Source: Paragorgia papillata (taxonomy: Eukaryota; Cnidaria; Anthozoa; Scleralcyonacea; Coralliidae). From it: a stretch of DNA of 64,000 bases. How positions within the stretch are numbered: position 1 is the stretch's first letter; every line of letters begins with the position of its first letter. A program made the translations under genes and the position numbers. The DNA lies in NCBI GenBank assembly GCA_035771165.1, contig JAWNZC010000100.1:3049501-3113500 (forward strand). Direction: 5' to 3'. Of this stretch, positions 9,766-20,221 are shown one piece after another. Below the pieces are notes generated by a model, which saw only the letters and a program-made list of their open reading frames with translations, did not search any database and was not told where the DNA came from.

Positions 9766-11336
9766 TTCGCCTATGGTGCGCATGAAGTAGGGTATATAAA
9801 CTCGGTGATTTCATATAATAATTACGATGTTAGCTCTACATCTGATTGCGTCTCTCTGGCTAAGTATGTTAGATGAATCTATTATTCTTGTTTATTTGAG
9901 ACTTTAGAGAAGGAATGGAAAGTTTGCTGAAAGCATTAGAAGAGACATGAATACTCGACGATTTAGAATACGTACATGTGAAGCCTGGGGAAATCAAGTA
10001 CATCTACATGAAGTGTCTGCAATAACTATGGAAAATAACTACTAAAATTTGGAATATTTTATTCTAATAATAAAATTTCTAAAATACAATATATTTAAGA
10101 AAGCTGCAGGCATTTTTTATAAATTAAACATAATGATTGACTGATTGACTTTGTTTTTACAAATAAAAAAGCTTTCCTTCACATTTGGAAATAAGTTTGA
10201 CGAACTATACAAATAACAGAAATTCGTTACTCTATTAATGGCTCATTATGATAGCTGACACCATCGTAGATATTTTAAGCTGATAATCTTTTTTGTAAAA
10301 AAATTTAAAAAAATGTCTTATACGTTTTCATTTACGTCAATAATCTTTTTGTTTAAAATATTTAAAAATTACTTTTAAGTTTTCAATAAAGTCGTTCGAT
10401 TATAACATTTATAATATTGTTTCCTCCATCTCACAGACTATTCGCTTGCCATGTCTTAATCAATATAACCGCAGAATAGTTCTTTGGGTTACTTTTCGTT
10501 CTTTTCGATAGTGGTATAGAAGCAAATTTGAGATATGCCACCCTCCTCCGGGCACGGCATTATTGGTTTCTCTGGAATAGTTTATGCTCTGTGTTTGTGG
10601 GCTATCGGGACAGAACGTCGCTCGAATGCTGGGCCGTCGTCTCGTCAGAGAAGTATTCGAGCTGTTACTCCTTTTTACCGATGAATAAAATGGTGGCAAC
10701 ATGGCTTATCTACCTCAGCGGTGGTCACAAAAATGGCATCGCCTCAGCCATCTACGATCCAACATATTCTACAGTTCTTAATTAAAACTTATTGATGAAC
10801 TGCGAAGGAGCGACGTCTTTACACAAAGACAAAGTACCTGAATTTGCCCAGGTTTCTTTTCAACTATACTTTAATATCAAGAGTGCAAACAGTAAAGACA
10901 AAAGATTCCGACTTTTAACAAAACCATAAATCAACCAAAACATTTTCAGTCACCGTAAACATTGCCGTATTTGAATTTTCTCTTTGTGTAAATGCAATTT
11001 TATATGATATAAATATGGAATACAATTTGATACTATAATTTTTTTTAATTTTAAAGTGCCTATGAAACGAAAATTTTTATTGGATATTTTTGAAGAGGAG
11101 ATATTCATTAAGAATACGTATTAAAATATTGTTCAGCTTAAAAAATCAAATAGAAAATCGCCTTTTCTAGCGTATTTATGAGACAACTTATCAGAGGCCT
11201 GGGACGAGTTGTGACGTAAATACCTTCACAGATCGTTTGCAGCTTTCAGTTTCGCTGTTCAAGTCTCAAGACAAAATCGCGTAAATATCTTAACATTCTG
11301 AATCGATGTGATTTGAAATAAATCAAGATGTAAAAG
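9766..11336. other. AT-rich stretch without a recognisable gene
   Basis: Open frames around 10460-10785 on both strands overlap each other and match nothing I know. The rest is AT-rich. The left end of the hAT element carrying the gene at 11337 should lie here if the element was ever complete, but I could not identify a hAT-type terminal repeat. Confidence 0.45.
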
Positions 11337-13741
11337 ATGGATAGCGGGGATTCGTCACTATCAGAATACGAGTCTGACTCTGATCACTCTGATGATGTCC
11401 AAAGCCGTAATAAACCAACGACGTCTAAAAAACGTAAATGTCCACCCCGAGATGAACCGTTTATGGACAATTGGCTGGCAGTTCCTGAGTTTAAAGGCTG
11501 GCTTGCGAAGAGGCTGACCGGTAAAAAAATGAAGCCGTATTGCAAAATTTGCGAGCAAATACTCACTTGTTCGAAAACAGCTCTAAAACGGCACGCACTT
11601 TGTAAAAAGCATCAAGAAAAGGTGAAGACAACAACAACAAGAAGTTCTATCCGCCAAATGATGGCTCAAGCTACAACCGCTGATACTACAACCTCCATGG
11701 AAGTAAAATTGTGCGCATTTATTACACAGCATAATCTACCTTTATCTCTTTCTGAAGACGTGGTCGAACTTCTTCGCTCTCTCTTTCCCGATGACGCCGC
11801 ATTAAAAAGCGTCAGACTTGGAAAACAGAAGGCGACGAACATTGTCCGTCAAGTTCTCGGGTTCGACTATCTGAAAGAAATGGTTTCGTTGCTACGTTCT
11901 CGCTTGTTCAGCGTCATTATTGATGAAGCAACCCACCGAAGTACAAGAAAACAGCTAGCGATTGTTGCCACCTTCTTCGATATCGAGAGATTCGAAGTGC
12001 TGTACTGGCTAGTAGATATGCTGGAGACGGAGGATGGGAGTGTTGCGGGAATCTACTCAAAGATGAAAGAGGCGTTTAGCGACCTGAACATTCCAATGAG
12101 TAACATCATTGGTTACTCATCAGACACAACAAACGTCATGTTCGGACAGTACAACTCAGTCTCCCAGTTGTTAAAATCCGAATTTAGCTTCGTCCAAGTT
12201 ATCAAGTGTTCTTGCCACCTTATCCATCTGGTGTCATCCCATGCGGCATTGAAGTTGCCCAAAAGTGTAGAAGATCTGTGCAGAGATATATACGCCCATT
12301 TCAGTCGTTCGTCGAAAAGGCAGGACGTTTATAAGGAATTCCAGGCCTTCTTCGATGCTGAGCCACTTAAGCTGTTGTCGCCCGCACAGACGCGTTGGCT
12401 GTCTCTCCAAGAATGCGTGAACCGTATACTTGAACAGTACGAAGCCTTGAAGAATTATTTTATCCTGACCGCGAATGAGGATCCATCGCACTCCAACGAC
12501 CGTATTTTGGCGTCACTCCAAAACCGTTTTATCCAGGCCTATTTGGAATTCCTGAGTTTCCAACTGGAGCGTTTAAACGCCTTTAACCGGCTATTTCAGA
12601 GCGAAAGGCCACTCCTTCACAATTTAAAACATGAAGTAGAGAGCCTTCTGAAAGCCATTGCCAGTGATTTTATGAAAGTCAGCATTGTGAAGACGACGCA
12701 GGCAAAAGATCTCGATCCCATGGCCACAGACGTCCAACAACACGTCCCTTTACGCCAGACGTATCTTGGAATGGGAGCCACAGCTACTCTCCAGGAGATC
12801 GAGGCCGGTGCTAAGAAAGAAGACGTCGACAAGTTTTACACGGACTGTAAGAACTTTCTAATCGAAAGTGTGCTGCAGATCCAGAGTAGATTCGATTTGA
12901 ATGCAGAATATCATGACATCGTGCAATGTCTTCGGCCTTGCAATGCCGCTAATCTTAACCCAAGTTCATTGGCCAACATCTGCGAGAAACTTCCCTACCT
13001 TAAGAACGTCATCGACATCAACAGATTGGATATGAAATGGAGGCAGCATGCATTTGAGGAGAAAGCAAACGCTGATGTTCACTGGGATGAATACTGGCTA
13101 GCCGTACGAGATGCCATGACTCCAACAGGTGAACCAAGGTACCCCGCCCTTATCAGCTTACCCTGCGAGCAGAGCCTTCTTTTCCTTATTTATTCGCTGA
13201 GAGAGAGGAAGAAAAGTAGGCTCTGCTGTATTCGTGATTGGTTTCCATTGCGCATGTATGTCGGTTGCTTGGTTACAATCTCGAACCCAGTCCCAATCAG
13301 AGCAGAAAACAAAACGAGAACGGGTTAAACGGGTCTTAAACGGCTTACTTCGTCCTAAATCTTGGACGAAGCCAAACACGAATACAGCAGAGCCTACTTT
13401 TCTTCCTCTCTCTCAGCGAAGAAATAAGGAAAAGAAGGCTCTGCTCGCAGGGTATTATCAGCTTTGTCGGCATACTTTCCTCACTGCCATTCGCCAACGC
13501 AGCAGTCCAGCGGGTTTTCAGTCAGCTGAAATTAGTCAAGACGGATCACCGAAATTTACTGAAGTCGACATCTTTGGTTTCGTTGCTTCAAAGTAAGATG
13601 GGCATGAAGAATCGACATGTTTCTGCTGCCAGTTTGAAGCTCAACAAGGAAATGTTGCAACTTGCTGCGAATATGAAATCTAATGCTACTGATGCGCAAG
13701 TGAAAGAACTAAGAAAGGAGTTTCTTAGCAAACTACTTTGA
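11337..13741 (+). pseudogene. hAT-family transposase with BED-like zinc finger, interrupted by a 296-bp insertion
   Basis: The coding parts are 11337-13158 and 13464-13741; together they are 2100 bp (699 codons plus TGA) in one continuous frame, without introns. Features in order: an acidic N-terminus; a BED/TTF-like zinc finger with Cys69, Cys72, His86 and His92; VIIDEAT with a putative catalytic Asp196; GYSSDTTNVM with Asp263; CSCHLIHL (CxxH, Cys291 and His294); and TRW at 352-354. These are hallmarks of hAT transposases. Downstream of the insert, the frame resumes with ANAAVQRVFSQLKLVK and a C-terminal dimerisation (hATC) region ending EFLSKLL. The start ATG at 11337 is the first in the frame and precedes the acidic leader. 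The insertion at codon 608 adds foreign sequence and a stop at 13326-13328, removing hATC. Otherwise I see no lesion, so the break is recent. The element could have been active, or the gene may have been domesticated. Confidence 0.88.
13159..13454. mobile_element. 296-bp element of the TACCCTG family inserted in the hAT gene
   Basis: The ends are 78-bp inverted repeats (13159-13236 and 13377-13454) with a single mismatch; the tips read TACCCTGCGAGCAG and CTGCTCGCAGGGTA. A perfect 9-bp duplication, TTATCAGCT, flanks it (13150-13158 and 13455-13463). Each arm holds an inner inverted repeat (GCAGAGCC..GGCTCTGC) and could fold alone. The core has a small hairpin, CTTCGTCC/GGACGAAG, at 13348-13371. 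There is no coding sequence. Removing the element and one duplication copy restores the hAT frame exactly, so insertion was precise. The 9-bp duplication and long TIRs suggest a Mutator-like MITE. Confidence 0.95.
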
Positions 13742-13835
13742 TTCTGTGCTTAAAGATGAACAGTTTACAGTTATATAATGTTGATTAGTTCTGTCGATTC
13801 AGTAGCAATACTAACTGAGACTGAGTTACTCTAAC

Positions 13836-14699
13836 CAGGGGCGCCAGAGCCACGGGGGCAGCGGGGGCAGCTGCCCTCCCTGCCCTCACGGCGTGGGGGC
13901 AGCACGGGGGCAACCAATTGCCCTTTCTCGTAAGACGAATGTTTTCTACAGTCATTGCCATTTGTATTATTGTATTAAATGACTTTTGTATTAATACCTC
14001 AAAATCTCAAATGACTCACAAGCTAACTTATTACTACAGACCACACAGAGGCAGCAAACTAATTTTGCCTTGGGTTAGCTGTGTCCAACCTCGTTCTCAG
14101 GGCGTTTTTGAAATTTAGAGGGTGGCAAAAAGCCCTGGCATCGGCTAGTCACAGCACCCAAAAATACTGGGCGTAATATAAATTAGCAGTTTAGTTTAGT
14201 ATGCAAAATCATTCTGAGTAATGGCAGCCCTGTGGGAGAAGTTCATTGTAATGGCGGTCCTATTTTTATCCCGTTGGCGGTCCCGTTGAAGCTATTTGAT
14301 CATAACTGGCACAAAACTATGCATAAATATGTTTCACGAGGAATGTTTAAGAAAGCAACCACCTTACCAATTTCAAAAACGCCCTGCATGAGAACGAGGT
14401 TGAGCTATGTCTTATGCCCAGGCCTTTTTCACTTGGCGGGTGTTTTCTGATTCATTAAAGTTGCCATGTTTTCTTAAATGTAAATAGGAATGTAGCATCA
14501 ATATGTACAACCCAGTCGTTGAATTTTCTTTCTCAATACATTGTCATTCATTATATTATACCGTTATGCTTTTTGGTTATTTTATGCTATAGAGCAAAAT
14601 TGGCGAACATTATTTACCACGTGCCAAAATTAATGCTGATAAAAAGTGCCCTTTTTATATGGCTGCCCCCGCCGCCTTACGTAGCTTCCGGCGCCCCTG
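13836..14699. mobile_element. 864-bp non-autonomous hAT element
   Basis: Terminal inverted repeats CAGGGGCGCC and GGCGCCCCTG are typical of hAT elements. The flanking 8-mers are ACTCTAAC (13828-13835) and ACCCTAAC (14700-14707), an 8-bp duplication with one difference, as expected for hAT. Both subterminal regions are GC-rich with GGGGGCAGC motifs in inverted orientation. No transposase is inside. It lies 94 bp downstream of the hAT transposase stop codon, but its tips cannot be tied to that gene. It contains a nested element at 14086-14402. Confidence 0.9.
14086..14402. mobile_element. 317-bp CAACCTCG-family element nested in the hAT MITE
   Basis: The left tip CAACCTCGTTCTCA continues as GGGCGTTTTTGAAATT; the right tip carries the complements AATTTCAAAAACGCCC and TGAGAACGAGGTTG with a 3-bp indel between them. 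The flanking 9-mers are AGCTGTGTC (14077-14085) and AGCTATGTC (14403-14411), 8/9 identical. The tips and 9-bp duplication place it in the same family as the elements at 1996 and 4741, though its subterminal sequence differs. It inserted after the surrounding hAT element. Confidence 0.88.
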
Positions 14700-14954
14700 A
14701 CCCTAACACAGGTTATTGAGTATTTGAGTTGTAATATTCATATTTAACAGAAATTACATATTCTAACTTCTACAGTACTAGGATGCTTTCAGAAAAACAA
14801 GTTTTATTTACATTTTATGATTTTAATACTTCTTACTTTGTTGTAAACAAAAAACAGAATAGAATTTTGAGGATACGCTACACAAACTCACAAAGATAAT
14901 CCTTGAATAAAGTTATGACGTCATGGTGGTGTGACTGAACTCACTGAAGATGGG

Positions 14955-14976
14955 AAAGGCCCTGGGTACGAGGTTA
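14955..14976. mobile_element. solo right end of a CAACCTCG-family element
   Basis: GGCCCTGGGTACGAGGTT matches the right tip of the element at 1996-2779 (CCTGGGTACGAGGTTG) except at the terminal base. I see no left end or 9-bp duplication upstream, so this is probably a truncated copy. Confidence 0.5.
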
Positions 14977-15064
14977 AAGTGATGAAAATTGAACGCCCAG
15001 GCGAAAATTTTGTCCATGACAGACTATTTTGGAAAATATTCAGCTCAATTTGACTAAACTTTTT

Positions 15065-15156
15065 GAAGGAAATTTGAAGGAAATTTCGATATTTTTTGAA
15101 GGAAATTTCGGTCAGAAAAAGGAAATTTCAGGACAAAAAAAGGAAATTTCAATTTT
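15065..15156. repeat. short direct repeats of GGAAATTT
   Basis: Five copies of GGAAATTT, mostly as GAAGGAAATTTC or AAAGGAAATTTC, are spaced irregularly by about 11-22 bp just upstream of the P2X7-type pseudogene. They could be degenerate microsatellite sequence or binding-site-like repeats; nothing decides between these. Confidence 0.6.
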
Positions 15157-15207
15157 GGAAAGTGGAAACACTGGCTTTCACTGTTAATGGTTTGCAACGT
15201 ATTCAAA

Positions 15208-16189
15208 ATGTCAGGAAGTGATTCAAATTACACGGAAAGTGGTTCAAATTTCTCGGAAAGTGAAAGTGACAGTGAAGAAAATGTTTCTAAAGATTTCCGA
15301 TATATTAGTAGTTAATCATGGCTTCGTACCGTATGAAAATGAGCCACTTGCAAATGATGAAGAAGCCTCAGTTGAGGATCCAGTCGTTGACGAAGATGGG
15401 TTAAGCCCAGAAGTTTTAGAAGCAAGATATGAAGGGCAAATTACAGTAGATGAATGCTTAATATTTCTGAATGCACTTCCTATACGTAGCTTAACACCCA
15501 AAAGCTGCGTACAATAACGTTCATTTTTTTCCTGTACTATTTTTTGATAGGTGTAAATGTGGCCATTGCAAAAGCGAGCACCTCGTTGGCGCAAGAGAAT
15601 ATCGCTGTTGCAAAGAAGTGGTCCCGGCTACAGGTATACTTCTCTTCGATGGAAGTATCGAACATGTCAGCCGTATAACGGAGCATGAAGATTACGGAAC
15701 GATGACAAACCAGGCCGTGCTGCTCCATGTCGGTCCCATGCTAAGGGACAGGAAAGGGAATAATTATAAGCGTCCACAAAGAAGTCAGCAAGCCAGCACC
15801 AACGAGTAAGTGACAATTTTGCAAATCTAGCTTGGCGTTGAAACCATGGTCGAACAAAAAAGAAATTTGTAAGATGAGGTGCATTGCTATCAAAATAGCA
15901 ATGATATGTTTACCAAACTTCTAGTAATGATCTAATCTATTTACAGCAAGTTACTGTATAAGCACTCATAAAGCTAGAGTTTTTATTTTCAATATTTTTT
16001 ATTCGATTTTTGTCGATTTATTTCAGATTTTGTCGAGCTGTGGCATATAGATGACTGATCAAGTCGATTTGTGGTAGCATGGGTTGGGAAAATACCCGGC
16101 CACTACCTGCATGCATATACCACAATATTAGGACAACGTTTAGCATTAGCAATTCAAAAGGCTATGTAGCTGGAAATGAAAGAAGATAA
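15208..16189 (+). pseudogene. P2X7 cytoplasmic ('ballast')-type zinc domain gene, three exons, disabled
   Basis: In vertebrates this Cys-rich, zinc-binding domain is the C-terminal part of P2X7; many invertebrates have stand-alone versions of unknown function. Exon 1 starts at ATG 15208 with an acidic Ser-rich leader (MSGSDSNYTES, ESESDSEE). It shifts frame near 15301-15320 and continues GFVPYENEPLANDEE to VDE near 15456. Exon 2 (15551-15805) follows a good acceptor (TTTTTTGATAG). The join would read WCKCGHC, then EYRCCKEVV and an ITEHEDY segment, ending at the donor GTAAGT. Exon 3 (16027-16189) follows TTTCAG and reads CRAVAYR, a TGA where the family has Trp (16052-16054), then GWENTRPLPACIYHNIR and KGYVAGNERR with a TAA stop. 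Three defects are visible: a frameshift, a lost donor after exon 1 (CTTAAT instead of GT), and the nonsense codon. The exon 2-3 splice keeps frame. Confidence 0.8.
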
Positions 16190-16218
16190 AACAAAGACAT
16201 TTATTTGTAAGAAGTAAA

Positions 16219-16222
<4 letters not shown>

Positions 16223-16269
<47 letters not shown>
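16223..16269. repeat. (TA)n microsatellite
   Basis: A TA dinucleotide run of about 46 bp lies between the ends of the two convergent pseudogenes. It is self-complementary and can extrude as a hairpin. Confidence 0.95.
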
Positions 16270-16271
<2 letters not shown>

Positions 16272-16325
16272 ACAAACATGAACATATGAAAAGTCCTTTT
16301 TTAGTTTTTCGCTTGACATCTTTCC

Positions 16326-18300
16326 CTATTTATGTCCCTTTTTTGGGTGCCCACATGTCCTACAAGTTGGTAGCTTCCTTTTCTTTGTTGTGCTGACTCG
16401 ACCAGTATGTTCCAGTACAGCATTTCTTTTCCTTGAGTCCATCCACAAGGCATCTTGTTCTTGAACTACATGTAAGATAAAAGGGTAATCAGTAATTATT
16501 ACTAATACATCCAGTGAAAAAATATATATAGAATCATGATATTCAAAACCTTTTTAAAAATATAAAAGTGTTTGATTACATGTAATTAACCCATTCCTGT
16601 TGAAGTTGGCTTCAACCGACTGCTTCCCTCTGTTTAACAAAATTGTCTGACATTAGCCACAATAAAATACAAAGCTGCCTAATAGGCAGGAATAAGTTAA
16701 TATTGATGTGGTTTATTGAATGAAAAATGCAATGCAATACTAACAGTAATTTACCAGTGGGATATATTTCATTTTGCATCTGATTCCTTATCTTCATCCT
16801 TTCTACAGCTACATACTTACTAGGTTTGTTTTTAAACTGGCTATTTAGTGGCTTTGGAACCTTTTCCTGATATCTTGTCCTTATAGTATCAAGCACTGAG
16901 TTTTCAACACTGAATAAGAGCTCTCTAATTTATCGACATAATCTAGAGAAAGATAATATTTTTAGCTCATGTTTGTACTGTATTAAATGTACAACGGTTT
17001 TAATATAAACACCGGCTGATAAGAATACAATACATGTATGTTTGGGGCAGTATGCGATTGTTTGCTTCCAGTTTTCAGACAAAAAATATGTTTTGCTTAA
17101 CCCGTTTCTGCCTACCTGTAGCTAGCTTGTTCATCTGCTGAATAAAGTAGTCTGGTAGCCAGATTAAAATAAAAGGTGTCTTAGGCAGAAAATTGCATTA
17201 ATGTATTTTTAAGACCTTGAAAAGGTTTCATGAAAGTTTTGTCATAAAGAACTCACCATATGTAGGTTGAACAGGTACATTTCTCACAACTTCATCCCGC
17301 AACTTAAATTTTGGAAATGTTAGTTTCACATAGTCCTTGCCATCCTTGGTTTTCTGTGTTTTCCTTTGAAGGTTTTCATTAAAATGTAAACACGCTAAAA
17401 TATGCCTATGGGTGAAGAAGGAAGCAAATTAGAGTAATAAATGTGACTTGCAATTTTATATTTTTGCAATTTTTCTTCTCCTTTAATTTTATCTTGAATG
17501 CGTCTGCATGAGTGAGTGAGTGCAATTTTAACGCAGTCTCAAGGTAAGTACAGACTTGTTTAGTGAGGTAACTTCTGCTCAAAGTCTCGAGTAGCTGAAC
17601 ATTTTAGGATGCCAGTGGTTAAGTGTTGAGTGCAGACCTTCTAAGCAACTTGTTTGCTCATCTGGAGACAATTTCTTTATGTCATTAACAATCCTGATGG
17701 TGTTTACAGTTTTGCTTGATTTGTCATATGCTTTTGTTCCTGAAATTTCATAAACATACAAATTGACAGAACATGTAATCTAACTTATGAAATGTGTTGT
17801 GCACACGAGACCCTTCATATAACTATGGTAGATCATAAATTATATATGTACATTTTACATACCAACTTTTTATCCATGTACGTGGTTCCAGTTCATCAGG
17901 GCAACAATTATTGAAGAGAATATTCCCATAATCATTGTGCTTATTTGCTACATGCTTCATATATGATTTCCATTTTGCTTCTATCATGTCTTCAAAGCCA
18001 AGAACGGTTGAAATGGCACACCAGTATCGGCGATTACGTATCCCCTTTACCCAGTGCTTGATGATACTGCAGCCACTTTCTAAGCTAGCCTTAAGTAACT
18101 TCTTGCTAATACTTCTGGTAACATGCCAAATATAACCAAAAATGTTTTGTGAGTGGTTAGCTATTCCTTATCCACTTTGCTATCCTTCGATGGCGGTCTG
18201 AAACAAATTTAGATATTTTGACACCTGCATTAGTCAGAAAAGAAAAGCACCGTTTGGCACCCTCCAACTCCATTGCATTGCTGTTACCGGTTTCATTAGC
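16326..18300 (-). pseudogene. spliced DDE-type transposase (GNSNAMELEG family), 5' exons missing, several lesions
   Basis: Five exons are readable on the minus strand. Exon a (18300-17863), after acceptor TTTTTATAG, has GNSNAMELEGAKRC, VSDRHRRIAKWIR (an Asp in the family's TDRH-like motif), IWHVTRSISKKLLKAS and YWCAISTVLGFEDMIEAKW, with donor GTATGT. Exon b (from 17739, after TTTCAG) has GTKAYDKSSKTV and LSPDEQTSCLEGLHS. Exon c (17405-17257) has HILACLHFNEN and ends at GTGAGT. Exon d (16942-16755) has VLDTIRTRYQEKVPKPL and ends at GTAAAT. Exon e (16465-16326) ends CRTCGHPKKGHK and a stop, a zinc-knuckle-like tail. Lesions: an in-frame TAA after WIRNS; one missing T in a T run; one extra A before the exon a donor; an unclear exon b end; a 1-nt shift in exon d. 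Related proteins have an upstream exon with a GDGR-type Asp motif; it is absent up to the satellite at 18.94 kb. I know the family from metazoan genomes but cannot name its superfamily with certainty. Confidence 0.75.
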
Positions 18301-18470
18301 CTATAAAAAGGAACGATTAACCATGTGTTAGTGTTATACTATTACAAAGCCTATTTTAGCTATGCCTTTGATAAACATTTTCAGTAATTTATCCACATAT
18401 GAAAATTAAAGTACAACCAGCATGTGAGGTAGTGGCAAAAGCTTGCAGGTTTCATGGTTGACCATGTGAA

Positions 18471-18510
18471 GGGAGGGGGGAGGGGTGGAGGGGGGAGGGG
18501 GGAGGGGGTG
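18471..18510 (+). repeat. G-rich tract with G-quadruplex potential
   Basis: Six consecutive runs of three or more G are separated by single A or TGGA spacers (GGGAGGGGGGAGGGGTGGAG and onward). This meets the usual G-quadruplex pattern of four G3+ runs with short loops on the + strand. It lies about 430 bp left of the satellite edge. No gene association is evident. Confidence 0.85.
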
Positions 18511-18937
18511 ATAGTGATTTATTTTGATCACTCAGAGAAATTATCATTGTTCGATAATTATAACGATCTCCAAGTGGTCATGTCATATATCCTTCACAGG
18601 TTATTATAGAAATCAAGACAAGTAACGGGTTTTAATAACAATATATTTCATCATCATGAGAACAAATACATAAAATACACATCTGTCTATTACAACAATT
18701 AACATTGTACATTAGACTAAACACTGAATATATGCTAGAAAACAATCTTTCGATGCATAATCTGTGCACAAAACTGTTTTTTAGCACTCTGTGATGTACT
18801 GTATGTATATGCGCTAAAAACAGAAGAACACATACTGATTGTCTACATGTATACATGATTGATTACGTAAACAGGAATAAAAAGCTTTTTGAGTTAGACT
18901 ATTTCATGTAGTACGTAACTGTAGTTCTTAGAAGAGT
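18511..18937. other. unique flank between pseudogene and satellite, no gene
   Basis: AT-rich unique sequence with one unrecognised minus-strand frame (18856-18632). The last ~40 bp (GTAGTTCTTAGAAGAGTAAG) resemble degenerate satellite units, as often seen at array edges. The missing 5' exons of the neighbouring minus-strand transposase would be expected here but are absent. Confidence 0.6.
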
Positions 18938-20221
18938 AAGAGTGTAGAAAGTAAAGTACAAAGCGTAGAAAGTTAAGTACAGAGCGTAGAAAGTAAAGTA
19001 CAGAGCGTAGAAATGAAGTGCAGAGCGTAGAGAGTAAAGTACTGAGCGTAGAAAGTAAAGTACAGAGCGTAGAAATGAGGTGCAGAGTGTAGAAATGAAG
19101 TACAGAGCGTAGAAAGTAAAGTACAGAGCGTAGAAAGTAAAGTACAGAGCGTAGAAATGAAGTACAGAGCGTAGAAAGTAAAGTACAGAGCGTAGAAAAT
19201 AAAGTACAGAGCGTACAAATTAAGTGCAGAGCGTAGAAAGTAAAGTACAGAGCGTAGAAATTAAAGTACAGAATGTAGAAATGAAGTACAGAGCGTAGAA
19301 AGTAAAGTACAGAGCGTAGAAAGTTAAGTACAGCGCATAGAAAGTAAAGTGCAGAACGTAGAAATGAAGTACAGAGCGTAGAGAGTAAAGTCCAGAGTGT
19401 AGAAAGTAAAGTACAGAGCGTAGAAAGTTAAGTACAGAGCGTAGAAATGAAGTGTAGAGCGTAGAAAGTAAAGTACAGAGCGTAGAAATGAAGTACAGAG
19501 CGTAGAAAGTAAAGTACAGAGCGTAGAATGTAAAGTACAGAGGGTAGAAAGTTAAGTACAGAGCATAGAAAGTAAAGTGCAGAACGTTGAAATGAAGTAC
19601 AGAGCGTAGAAAGTAAAGTCCAGAGTGTAGAAATTAAGTACAGAGCGTAGAAAGTTAAGTACAGAGCGTCGAAATGAAGTGTAGAGCGTAGAAAGTAAAT
19701 TGCAGAGCGTAGAGAGTAAAGTACAGAGCGTAGAAATGAAGTGCAGAGTGTAGAAAGTAAAGTCCAGAGTGTAGACACGAAGTGCAGAGCGTAGAAATGA
19801 AGTGTAGTGCGTAGAAAGTAAAGTACAGAGCGTAGAAAGTAAAGTACAGAGCGTAGAAATGAAGTGCAGAGTGTAGAAAGTAAAGTCCAGAGTGTAGACA
19901 TGAAGTGCAGAGCGTAGAAATGAAGTGTAGAGCGTAGAAAGTAAAGTACAGAGCGTAGAAAGTAAAGTACATAGCGTAGAAATGAAGTGCAGAGCGTAGA
20001 AAGTAAAGTACAGAGCGTAGAAAGTAAAGTACAGAGCGTAGAAATTAACTGCAGAGCGTAGAAATGAAGTGTAGAGCGTAGAAAGTAAAGTACAGAGCGT
20101 AGAAAGTAAAGTACATAGCGTAGAAATGAAGTGCAGAGCGTAGAAAGTAAAGTACAGAGCGTAGAAAGTAAAGTACAGAGCGTAGAAATTAAGTGCAGAG
20201 CGTAGAAAGTAAAGTACAGAG

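Noticed and set aside
10460..10785. Overlapping 80- and 85-codon frames on opposite strands
   Set aside because: Neither resembles a known protein or has supporting splice or promoter signals, so I cannot call a gene.
13159..13454. Intron in the hAT gene
   Set aside because: The insert has 78-bp inverted repeats and a 9-bp direct duplication and lacks a GT donor at the correct phase. It is a transposon insertion.
13234..13596. 120-codon + strand frame
   Set aside because: It runs from inside the MITE into the hAT 3' part in the wrong frame. The correct frame gives the hATC motif instead.
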